Below the pieces are notes generated by a model that saw only the letters and a program-made list of their open reading frames with translations, was not told the DNA's origin and searched no databases. Source: Mycobacterium lacus (GTDB lineage: Bacteria; Actinomycetota; Actinomycetes; Mycobacteriales; Mycobacteriaceae). Taken from it: DNA of 64,000 nt. The stretch covers positions 806,001-870,000 of the forward strand of contig NZ_AP022581.1 in NCBI RefSeq assembly GCF_010731535.1, written 5' to 3'. The translations under genes and the position numbers were made by a program. Shown one piece after another: positions 34,159-41,973 of this stretch (position 1 is its first letter; every line of letters starts with the position of its first letter).

Positions 34159-36054
34159 TCAGGTTGCCGAGCCACCGGCCAGGCGCGGGCTACGCTCGTC
34201 GAGTACAGCGATGACCCGCGCGGCGAGGTCGTCGATGTCGGCGTCGGTGGTGTCGAGCACGAGGTCCGGATTATCGGGTGGCTCGTACGGCGCGTCCACA
34301 CCGGTCAGTCCGGCGAGGGTGCCGCTGCGCGCCCGCGCGTACAGGCCCTTGGGGTCGCGCTTTTCGCACTCGGCCAGCGATGTGGCGACGTACACCTCGA
34401 TGAAGGGCAGTTTGGCGGCGTCGTTGAGGGCGCGGGCGATCTCGCGGTCCGACTTGAGCGGCGAGACCAGTGACGCCAGCGCGACCACCCCGGCGTCGGC
34501 CAGCAGGCGCGTCAAATGCCCCACCCGCCTGATGTTTTCGGTGCGGTCTCCGGGTGAGAAGCCCAGGTCGTCGGACAGGCCGTGGCGCAGGTTGTCGCCG
34601 TCGAGCAAATAAGCCACCCGTCCCGATTCGACGAGTGCGCGCTCCACGGCGACCGCGATTGTCGATTTGCCCGACGCGGGCAGGCCGGTGAACCAGATGG
34701 TCGCACCCGCTTGCCCGGTCGCCCTCCAGCGGTAGCCGCGGTCCAGCGACGACGGATGCCAGCGGATGTCGGTGCGCGGATGGGTGCCGGGTTTGACCTC
34801 CCGGGCCTCGAGGATGGTGCCGGCGCCGACGGTGTCGTTGGTGGACTCGTCGATCAGGATGAATGCGCCGGTGTCACGGTTGTCGTCGTAGCTGTCGGCG
34901 AGGATGATCGAGCTGGTTCGCAGAGTTACGGTGCCGATGTCGTTGAGCGCCAATTCAACCGGTCCGTCGAGCTCGTCGAGCGTCTCCGGGTCCAGCCGGG
35001 TGTGCAGCGCCTGCACGGTTGCCCGCACGGTCTTGGTGGTCTGTTTGAGTGCCAGCCGGTCGCCGGCCCGCAGCCGAGTGTCGGCGAACCAGCACACGGT
35101 CGCGTCGAGCTCTCGGGCGAGCACCGGCGGCGCCGCATCGCTGTCTCCGCTGACCAACACGTCGCCGCGGCCGACGTCGATATCGTCGGCCAGTTCGATC
35201 GAAACAGACAGCGGCGCAACGGCTGTCGTGCGGTCGTCGTCAAGGGTATCCAACGCGGTCACGATCGAACGCGTACCGGCGGGCAGCGACACCACGGGAT
35301 CACCGACACTGAGCGTTCCAGCGGCGAGTCGACCGGTGTAGCGGCGGCGCACGTCGGCGGTCGGGCGGGACACCCATTGCACGGGCAGCCGCAGCCGCGA
35401 CGCCTCGGCCTGCGGCGCGGCCAACTCGACGGATTCCAGGTATTCCAGCAGCGTGGGGCCGCCGTACCACGGGGTGCGGCCGGAGCGTCGCACGACGTTG
35501 TCGCCGTGTTTGGCCGCGATCGGAATCACCGTGATGTCCACGTCGCCGAGGCGCGCCGCCATCTGGCGCAGCTGGTCTGCCACCTCGGTGAACCCGGCCT
35601 GGTCGAAGCCGATGAGGTCGATCTTGTTCACCGTGGCGACAAAGTGCTTGATGCCCAACAGCTTTGCGATTCGGGCATGCCTGCGGGTTTGACGCAGCAC
35701 CCCGGCGCGCGCGTCGACCAGCAGGATCGCCACATGTGCGTTGGATGCGCCGGTGAACATGTTGCGGGTGTAGCGCTCGTGACCGGGCGTGTCGGCCAGG
35801 ATGTAGCTGCGAGTGTCGGTGGAAAAGAATCGGTACGCGACGTCGATCGTGATGCCCTGTTCGCGTTCGGCGCGCAGACCATCCGACAGCGCCGCCAGAT
35901 CGGCGACGCCGTCGGAGTCGGTGACGGCTTCCAGGTGATCCAGCGGCAGGCTGTCGGTGTCGTGCAGCAGCCGGCCGATCAGGGTGCTCTTGCCGTCGTC
36001 CACCGAACCCGCGGTGGCAATGCGTAGCAGCTGGCGCGTCACGCCCGTGGGCAT
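34159..36054 (-). CDS. cysN: ATP sulfurylase GTPase / APS kinase fusion CysNC
   Basis: Bifunctional enzyme of 631 residues: with CysD it activates sulfate to APS using GTP hydrolysis, then phosphorylates APS to PAPS. The N-terminal GTPase has GSVDDGKSTLIGRLL (P-loop), DTPGHERY (G3) and NKIDL (G4). The C-terminal kinase has GLPASGKSTIAVAV (P-loop) and DGDNLRHGLSDDLGFS. The ATG at 36054 overlaps the cysD stop in TGATG, so coupling is likely. The frame continues upstream in cysD but is not coding there. Confidence 0.95.
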   Translation of the reverse strand: MPTGVTRQLLRIATAGSVDDGKSTLIGRLLHDTDSLPLDHLEAVTDSDGVADLAALSDGLRAEREQGITIDVAYRFFSTDTRSYILADTPGHERYTRNMFTGASNAHVAILLVDARAGVLRQTRRHARIAKLLGIKHFVATVNKIDLIGFDQAGFTEVADQLRQMAARLGDVDITVIPIAAKHGDNVVRRSGRTPWYGGPTLLEYLESVELAAPQAEASRLRLPVQWVSRPTADVRRRYTGRLAAGTLSVGDPVVSLPAGTRSIVTALDTLDDDRTTAVAPLSVSIELADDIDVGRGDVLVSGDSDAAPPVLARELDATVCWFADTRLRAGDRLALKQTTKTVRATVQALHTRLDPETLDELDGPVELALNDIGTVTLRTSSIILADSYDDNRDTGAFILIDESTNDTVGAGTILEAREVKPGTHPRTDIRWHPSSLDRGYRWRATGQAGATIWFTGLPASGKSTIAVAVERALVESGRVAYLLDGDNLRHGLSDDLGFSPGDRTENIRRVGHLTRLLADAGVVALASLVSPLKSDREIARALNDAAKLPFIEVYVATSLAECEKRDPKGLYARARSGTLAGLTGVDAPYEPPDNPDLVLDTTDADIDDLAARVIAVLDERSPRLAGGSAT

Positions 36055-36974
36055 CAGAAGTAGCCCTCGCGCTTGCGGTCTTCCATAGCGGCGGCCGACG
36101 TGCGATCGTCGGCTCGGGTCTCGCCGCGCTCGGAAACCGTCGCCGCCGAGATCTCGGCGATGACCCGGGTGATGTCGGTGGCCGTGGAGCGCACCGCCCC
36201 CGTGATGGTCAGGTCGCCGACGGTTCGGTACCGCACCCACTCCACGGCGGCGGTTTCGCCGTCCCGCGGCCCGGCGTATTCCGACACCGCCAGCAGGATG
36301 CCGTCGCGCTCGAACACCTCGCGTTCGTGTGCATAGTAAATCGACGGCAGCTCAAGGCTTTCCAACTCGATATAGCGCCACACGTCGAGTTCGGTCCAGT
36401 TGCTCAGCGGAAACACTCGCACCTGCTCGCCCTTCTTGATCCGGCCGTTGTAGAGCGACCACGGCTCGGGACGCTGCGCACGCGGATCCCACTGGCCGAA
36501 CTCGTCGCGGAAGCTCAAGATCCGTTCCTTGGCGCGGGCGCGCTCCTCATCGCGGCGGGCACCCCCGAACGCCGCATCGAAGCCCCCGGCCTCCAGCGCG
36601 TCGAGCAGGGTGCGGGTCTGCGCCCGGTTGCGCGACGCGCCCGGACCAGGGTCCGGCACGCGGCCGTTGTCGATCGATTCCTGCACCGACGCAACGATCA
36701 GCCTGTGGCCGTGGCCGGTGACCCTGCGGTCGCGGAACTCGATGACCTCACCGAAGTTGTGGCCAGTGTCGACGTGCATCACTGGAAACGGCAGGGGCGC
36801 CGGTCGGAAGGCCTTCTCCGCCAAGCGCAGTAGCACGATCGAATCCTTGCCGGCCGAAAACAACAGCACCGGCCGCTCCAACTCGGCGACGACCTCGCGG
36901 ATGATGTGTACGGCCTCGGCTTCCAGCAGTCGCAGTTCGTCGACGTGCCGCGCGTCGGTCAGCGTCGTTGTCAT
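36054..36974 (-). CDS. cysD: Sulfate adenylyltransferase subunit CysD
   Basis: Small catalytic subunit of ATP sulfurylase, 306 residues. It has the PAPS-reductase-type PP-loop LLFSAGKDSIVLLRLAEKAF and DTGHNFGEVIEFRD, and the C-terminal AAAMEDRKREGYF typical of CysD. ATG 36974 is chosen as it gives MTTTLTDARHVDELRLLEAE; upstream frame is Arg/Gly-rich and non-coding. It is followed by cysNC with an overlap and preceded by stf0 about 60 bases away. Confidence 0.95.
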   Translation of the reverse strand: MTTTLTDARHVDELRLLEAEAVHIIREVVAELERPVLLFSAGKDSIVLLRLAEKAFRPAPLPFPVMHVDTGHNFGEVIEFRDRRVTGHGHRLIVASVQESIDNGRVPDPGPGASRNRAQTRTLLDALEAGGFDAAFGGARRDEERARAKERILSFRDEFGQWDPRAQRPEPWSLYNGRIKKGEQVRVFPLSNWTELDVWRYIELESLELPSIYYAHEREVFERDGILLAVSEYAGPRDGETAAVEWVRYRTVGDLTITGAVRSTATDITRVIAEISAATVSERGETRADDRTSAAAMEDRKREGYF

Positions 36975-37032
36975 GTGCGCCGCTCTCCCCCGCACGCGGG
37001 CGGTGCCCCCACTGCATCGTCGCCGACGCGTG

Positions 37033-37836
37033 TCATGTTGGCAGTCCCTCTCTTTCGGCGTCGGCGCGGTAGCGGTCCACCCACTCGTCGGATCGCTGAT
37101 CGGCCTGCCGCTCGAGCACCGGCGCGGGCGCCAGCCGCGGGTCGAGTCCGAGTGCTTCAAGGATGGCGGCCACCAGCTGAGTCAGATTGCGCCACAACAC
37201 CGGATACGCAATCTCCATCGGTTTCACGTCTTCCTTGGCAAACCACGTTCGCCAGCCCTCCTCCTGGGCACGCAGCATGGTGACGATATGAGCGATCGCC
37301 CCGGTGTGATACACGGCGCGCGCATCGCGGACCGGATCGGGCCTGCCCCGCCAGACCCGCGTCTGCACCGCGCGCCAAAACGACACCGCCTGCGACACGA
37401 CGTCGGGCCGGTAGACGTAAATGAGCACCGGATCCTCGCCGACCACGTCGCGGATCGCTGCGCGCAGGCCGTCGCCGGATCGGTTCGACAGGTCTTTCGC
37501 GCGGTTCATGAGCAGCGGCGTCTGATTCCACATCAGCTTGCCGCCCCACACGCCGTTGGGTGTCCTGCCGACCGTGCGGATGTAGTCGCGCCAGATCTCG
37601 GCCGGCGCGAGGTCCGGCTTGCCCTCGTCCAACGGATCAAGCAGGCGCAGGATCGATTCGTCCTTCACACCGGCGAACCACTCCCGCGGCTGCGGGGCCT
37701 GGCTCGTGGTTGGCAGGTACTGGAAGAACTCCTGAGGCTCGCCGGCCACGCCGGTGGCGCGCAGCGATTCGACCAGCAGCGTGCTGCCGCTGCGCTGGGA
37801 GGCCAGCACCAGGTATGACGACGGGGTATCTGCCAC
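37033..37836 (-). CDS. stf0: Trehalose 2-sulfotransferase Stf0
   Basis: Transfers sulfate from PAPS to trehalose, the first step toward sulfated trehalose lipids; 267 residues, matching the known Stf0 length. The PAPS 5'-phosphosulfate loop is [15 protein letters not shown] near residues 11-25. Other conserved stretches are [21 protein letters not shown] and [17 protein letters not shown]. It lies directly upstream of cysD-cysNC on the same strand, so PAPS supply and use may be co-expressed. No acyltransferase or PKS genes for a sulfolipid are visible in the window. Confidence 0.93.
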   Translation of the reverse strand: MADTPSSYLVLASQRSGSTLLVESLRATGVAGEPQEFFQYLPTTSQAPQPREWFAGVKDESILRLLDPLDEGKPDLAPAEIWRDYIRTVGRTPNGVWGGKLMWNQTPLLMNRAKDLSNRSGDGLRAAIRDVVGEDPVLIYVYRPDVVSQAVSFWRAVQTRVWRGRPDPVRDARAVYHTGAIAHIVTMLRAQEEGWRTWFAKEDVKPMEIAYPVLWRNLTQLVAAILEALGLDPRLAPAPVLERQADQRSDEWVDRYRADAEREGLPT

Positions 37837-38118
37837 CCAGAAAGCCTAACTGGGCGGAAATGCGCTGCAAGACATTCAGTTACCTTCAGCCCAAAGATGA
37901 TTCTTGAGCGGAGTCCGAGCTGGCCCATGAGGGCGGCGGCTGGTGGGCATCATGCCGCCGCGCCGGCGGGAAAGCGGTTGTTGTGCTGTTGCGGTGGTGG
38001 GTAATTCGCCGGTAGGCGATCACGGGCTCTCGGTTAGATGACTTGGGCTTCGGTGTGACAACCTCACGTGGCGGTGCCTAGAGTTCCGGACCATCACGGT
38101 TGGCTGTGGAGGGGGCGC
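37837..38118. other. Intergenic region between stf0 and the EspC-like gene
   Basis: A divergent gap of about 280 bases that must hold promoters for both sides. I see no gene, clear hairpin or strong promoter match. GGAGGGGG near 38107-38114 is the ribosome site of the EspC-like gene. Confidence 0.4.
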
Positions 38119-38414
38119 GTGGCGAGTGGTACCGAGACGTTGGATGTTGTTGGCGGAGCGCTGCGGGCCGCGTCGTCATCGCTGGGCATGCGGCGCAGGT
38201 GGCGTCGTCGGCGGGCGGTTTGAGCGGGTCGGCGGAGTTGTCCGGTGTGGCCGCGGCGGCTATGCATGCCGCCTTGGGTGAGTATTGCGGCGCATTCAGC
38301 CAGCGACTTTCATCGGCATCGGCGGCGTTGACGGTGGCGTCCGGGGCGTTCGTTGCGATGGATGACGCCAACAGCGCGGCGCTGGCCTTGGTCGCCCCCG
38401 TTCAGATTCTTTAG
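38119..38414 (+). CDS. EspC-like type VII secretion small protein, frameshifted
   Basis: From GTG 38119, with GGAGGGGG upstream, the product starts MASGTETLDVVGGALRAASS. One base change of frame near 38175 is needed to continue into GHAAQVASSAGGLSG, YCGAFSQRLSSASAAL and a stop at 38412-38414. Restored, it is about 98 residues with two long helices and no signal peptide, the pattern of the EspC/DUF2580 group of ESX-secreted partners. Without restoration the frame stops after 34 codons. It directly precedes the toxin-like gene, so it may be its secretion partner. Confidence 0.65.
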
Positions 38415-38419
38415 CCGTG

Positions 38420-39598
38420 ATGGCCGCCGAGGGGCCGCTGACCCGGTCGCGTATCGAGGCTTTGATCAGACCGCCGACATGTTGAGCGCTGCGGCGGGCA
38501 CGGGCGGCGCTGCTGGAGCGCGCCGCAAGCGCCTACGTCGACCAAATGGGCAGCCCCAATGGGACCGAATGGGAGGGGCAGGCCGCCGAATCGGCCTTCC
38601 GAATGGCTCACGCCGACAAGATGGCGGTGATCTCCGCTGTCGACCACGCGCACCAGATGGCTGATGTCGCCGAGCGGGGCGGTGAGGCCCTGCGCGGGGC
38701 GCGCGGGGAGGCGTTGGAGGCGATTGCTGAGGCCGAGATCGACGGTTTTGGTGTGGGTGAGGATTTGTCGGTCACCGACACTCGCTTGAGGCATTCGCCC
38801 GCTGAGCGGGTTGCCCGCCTACAAGTGGCGGAGGCGCATCGTAGCTTCATCGCTCATCGGGCCGCCCGGCTGCAGGGCGCCAATGCGAGCATCGCCACCA
38901 AGCTGCACGCCGGGGCCGCGCAGTTGGCGGGCATGGCCCCCGCGCGATGGCGCCAGCCCGTCACCGAGTTCGCGAGGCCCGTGCTTGGCAACACCAGCGC
39001 CACCACACCCGCGCCCACCACCACGGACAACCGCAAGGGCGCCATCCACGCGGTCGACAACCACACCTGGAAACAAGACCCGCCCGTGCCGGTCGATCCC
39101 AAAGACATGACGGCAGCGCAGGCACGCGCGGCATGGGACGCCGTCAACGCCGACATCGCTCGCTACAGCGCGAGATGCGGGCGCACCTTCGTTTTGCCGA
39201 ACGAACAGGCGGCATACGACGCCTGCATTGCCGATAGGGGCCCGCTCCTTGAGAGGCAGGCCGCGATTAGGGCCCGGTTAAGGGACTTGGGCATACCGAT
39301 AGAGGGAGAAGAGCCGCCCGCTCCCGATCCCGCCGGCGAACCTCCGGGCCGAGGTTTACCTCCCGACGGCATTACCCCTCCTGTCGAAGGGCCCCTGAGG
39401 GTAGGGCGAGCCAGCCGCCCTAGCGAACAGGCTCGCGGCGGCCAGAGTCTCTGGGACCAAAACGGTGGCGAATGGCGATACTATCCCGGCGATAAGTGGC
39501 ACTATCCGCATTGGGATTACAATCCCCACAATACGCCAAATTCTAGATGGGGTAACGTTCCCATAGGCGATCTCCCATACTTGAAGGAGGGGCCATGA
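38420..39598 (+). CDS. Type VII-secreted polymorphic toxin candidate (N-terminus frameshifted)
   Basis: From ATG 38420 the start reads MAAEGPLTRSRIEA. Two indels, near 38461 and 38495, are needed to join FDQTADMLSAAA and RAALLERAASAYVDQM; after 38546 the frame is clean to TGA 39596. Restored length is about 392 residues. The N-terminal 180 residues are helical with a W-x-G motif (NGTEWEGQAAESAF), as in ESX substrates. A linker (RAAWDAVNADIARYS, then Pro/Gly-rich) follows. The last 50 residues are a distinct domain: GGEWRYYPGDKWHYPHWDYN, ending GDLPYLKEGP. The terminal Trp/His/Asp-rich domain plus an overlapping small gene are hallmarks of polymorphic toxins; I cannot name the toxin family. 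The 3' part is visibly A/T-richer than its surroundings. Confidence 0.65.
38797..38878 (+). repeat. 82-bp repeat, copy 1 (inside toxin-like gene)
   Basis: Encodes PAERVARLQVAEAHRSFIAH and following residues of the toxin helical region. Copy 2 lies downstream of the immunity gene at 39999-40080; the two differ at 5 of 82 positions. Confidence 0.9.
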
Positions 39599-39951
39599 GT
39601 GTTTTTCGTGTCAATCTTTTTCCCGATTTCAAGTGGAGCGATGCAGTTCTGGCAGCTGCGGATCGGGATGGGCTTCGCATTTTTCAGTCCGCAGTGCGGT
39701 CGGCACGGGAAGACGGTCAAGCGACTTTCGAAGTTGACGGAATTCAGCATCAAATAGTGCGGCAAAGCGGCGCGGCTGACATCGAATTAGGATCGCAAAC
39801 CGTTGTGTGGCGATTCGACGATGTGAAACTGGCAGAGATCCTCGACATGATAGAACCATTGATTGATATTAAAGGACCAGGGCATCAATATATTGATGAC
39901 CTAAATACTCCTGCGTCCACGCTGCTCATATCTGTTGATGAATATGTCTGA
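39595..39951 (+). CDS. Putative immunity protein of the toxin locus
   Basis: A 118-residue acidic protein with no signal peptide or membrane segment, starting MSVFRVNLFPDFKWSDAVLA and ending TLLISVDEYV. The start ATG (39595) overlaps the toxin stop as ATGA, with GAAGGAGG a few bases upstream. Base composition is far from the chromosome: 22 of 60 bases at 39841-39900 are G or C, against about two-thirds elsewhere. I recognise no family. Tight coupling downstream of a toxin-like C-terminal domain and the odd composition fit a horizontally acquired immunity gene. Confidence 0.6.
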   Translation: MSVFRVNLFPDFKWSDAVLAAADRDGLRIFQSAVRSAREDGQATFEVDGIQHQIVRQSGAADIELGSQTVVWRFDDVKLAEILDMIEPLIDIKGPGHQYIDDLNTPASTLLISVDEYV

Positions 39952-39998
39952 CAGCTGTATCGAAACCTCGGGAGGTGAAACAACTCCTCGCACCACTT

Positions 39999-40080
39999 GC
40001 CCGCTGAGCGCGTTGCTCGCCAACAAGCGGCGGAGGCGCATCGTAGCTTCATCGCTCATCGGGCCGCCCGGCTGGAGGGC
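39999..40080 (+). repeat. 82-bp repeat, copy 2 (toxin fragment after immunity gene)
   Basis: 77 of 82 bases match 38797-38878, with no gaps. In the toxin frame it reads PAERVARQQAAEAHRSFIAH before diverging. It has no start codon of its own and follows a stop in that frame, so it is an orphan piece rather than a gene. The rest of the interval 39952-40311 holds no gene. Confidence 0.9.
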
Positions 40081-40141
40081 CTAGTCATCATTTGGTTCGG
40101 TCGGCGGGCTGGACAGTTTGGTATGACACCACGCTGACGAA

Positions 40142-40178
40142 ACCCAGGGCCGCGGCGCCGCACGGCTTGGCCCTGGGT
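40142..40178. terminator. Hairpin between convergent toxin locus and pruC
   Basis: Ten-base perfect arms, ACCCAGGGCC (40142-40151) and GGCCCTGGGT (40169-40178), with a 17-base loop. There is no T-run. It is placed between two convergent transcription units, so a bidirectional terminator is likely. Confidence 0.55.
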
Positions 40179-40311
40179 GGCGCAGGCGCCGCGCCTGACC
40201 AACTATTGGGCGATTCTTGCCTGTGATAGCGCCGGTGATAGCGGGTTCGTGGATCGCCTTATGGTCGGCGGACGGTACTCATGTGACCCATGTGAAATCA
40301 CGCCCCACGCC

Positions 40312-41889
40312 CTACGCGGAACCCTCGGTCACCCGCAGCCCCAACGAAAACAGCAGCCGCACATCGGGATCGGCCAATGACGCCGACAGCAGTTTCTCGA
40401 TCCGCCGCACCCGGTAGCGCACGGTGTTGGGGTGCACGTGCAGCCGCCGGGCCGCGGCGCCGATGTCGCCGAAGCTGTCCAGGTACACCCGCAGCGTCTC
40501 GGCCAGCACCGGATCCTGCGCGCGCAGGTCACGTATCCGCGGGTCGACGAGCCGGGCATCGGCGCCGACGAGCGTGACGATCTCGTCGAGCAGGACGGTG
40601 GTACGCGCCTCGGCCAGCGACGTCACCTCTCCGATCGAAACCGGATGGCGCTCAGCGCTATCGAGCACGCGGTCGACCTCGGTGCGTGCCGCGGCGACCT
40701 CCGCCAGCCCCGCGACGGGCGCGGCGATGACGGCCCGCAGCTGCAGGCCCAGCTCGGTGCGCAGCGCGCCGATCGTGCCGCGGGCCCACGAGGTGACCGG
40801 CCGGCTGGCAGTGGTCTGCGGCAGCAGCACATAAGTCCGCGAGCCGTTCGACGCAACCTGAGCATCCCGGCGAAAAGAGCTGGCGCTCAACGCCAAAACA
40901 TCCGCCAGCCGTGCCTGACGGTCGGCACCGTCAAACCCGATCAGCGCGGCGTTCCCGTCGGCGACCAGGCCGAGATCCCGTGCGATGACCGCCAAGTCCA
41001 CGGGGTCGCCGTCGGCCAGGCCCAGCAGCTGCTGCACGTGGCGTGTATGGGTGGACGGCCGGGCGGCCAGCCGCGACATGATCCGGGCGGCCAGCACCGC
41101 GGCGCCGCGCAACATCTTCTCGGCGTCGTCGGCCAGCGGCTGGGAGCCTTGCTGCACCCAGATGGCGCCGGAAAACACCGGCGGCCGCCGCGCCCCCACC
41201 GGCGGCTGATGAATCCCGATCGCCAGCCGCGGACGCAGACCCAGCTCTGGGCGCTCGGCGACGCGCACCACCTCGTCGCTGGCCCGCAGCGCATCGAAGA
41301 TGCCCCACTGGCTGATCCACTCCAGATGCTCGGGCGGACCGGCGCGGCCCAGGATGGACAACCGCCGCAGTTCGTCGGCCTCGTCGTTGGACGCCGAATA
41401 GGCGAGCACATGCGACTGGGCGTCTTCGATGCTGACCATGCCGTGAATGCGGTCGGCCAGGGATTGCGCCAGCCCGAACAGATCGGTGCCCGAGTCATCT
41501 GTCGGGTCGGCGCGGTCCCCGTGATGCTCGAAGACGTGGTTGACCAACCGATAGAGCCGCTCCCAGCGGGCCCGCGGCTCCACGGCCACGACCGCCGATC
41601 CGGCCGCGACCGCCTTGGCCACCAGCGCGTCCGATGGCTCCTTGACGAAGATCGCCACCGGCGCCCGCCCGTCCAGCCAGCGCAGCGCCTCGTCGTCGGT
41701 GAGGCCCAGCAGGAAGAAGACATCCGCCGAGCCGGCCGCGGTTGCCAGTCCCAGCCGCACGTCGTCGGAATCGATCAGCGCTGCCGATGCCACCGGAAGG
41801 TCCAGGCCCCGGGGGGCATCGACCAGGCTGACCATCGTCGCGTCCAGGGCGAGCAGCAGCTGGCCCAGCCCGACGCCAGCTACTCGCAT
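40312..41889 (-). CDS. pruC: PucR-type regulator of proline use, PruC-like (Rv1186c)
   Basis: A 525-residue transcription activator. The N-terminal part (MRVAGVGLGQLLLALDATMV, ALIDSDDVRLGL) is a PucR sensory domain, the middle a GGDEF-like/CdaR region, and the C-terminus a helix-turn-helix (LRVYLDSFGDIGAAARRL, HPNTVRYRVRRIEKLL). In M. tuberculosis the orthologue activates the proline dehydrogenase/P5C dehydrogenase genes, which are here divergent 85 bases away. ATG 41889 is chosen because it begins the conserved region; the frame is open 49 codons further up. Confidence 0.88.
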   Translation of the reverse strand: MRVAGVGLGQLLLALDATMVSLVDAPRGLDLPVASAALIDSDDVRLGLATAAGSADVFFLLGLTDDEALRWLDGRAPVAIFVKEPSDALVAKAVAAGSAVVAVEPRARWERLYRLVNHVFEHHGDRADPTDDSGTDLFGLAQSLADRIHGMVSIEDAQSHVLAYSASNDEADELRRLSILGRAGPPEHLEWISQWGIFDALRASDEVVRVAERPELGLRPRLAIGIHQPPVGARRPPVFSGAIWVQQGSQPLADDAEKMLRGAAVLAARIMSRLAARPSTHTRHVQQLLGLADGDPVDLAVIARDLGLVADGNAALIGFDGADRQARLADVLALSASSFRRDAQVASNGSRTYVLLPQTTASRPVTSWARGTIGALRTELGLQLRAVIAAPVAGLAEVAAARTEVDRVLDSAERHPVSIGEVTSLAEARTTVLLDEIVTLVGADARLVDPRIRDLRAQDPVLAETLRVYLDSFGDIGAAARRLHVHPNTVRYRVRRIEKLLSASLADPDVRLLFSLGLRVTEGSA

Positions 41890-41973
41890 ATTGTCCGATT
41901 CTACTAGCACATACTCATAATGCTGTCTGATCAGACAACCAGTTGAGCCCTCGCGGCGGGGATCCTGACAGGC

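Noticed and set aside
37837..38118. Small RNA gene in the stf0 to EspC-like gap
   Set aside because: No promoter plus terminator pair could be identified.
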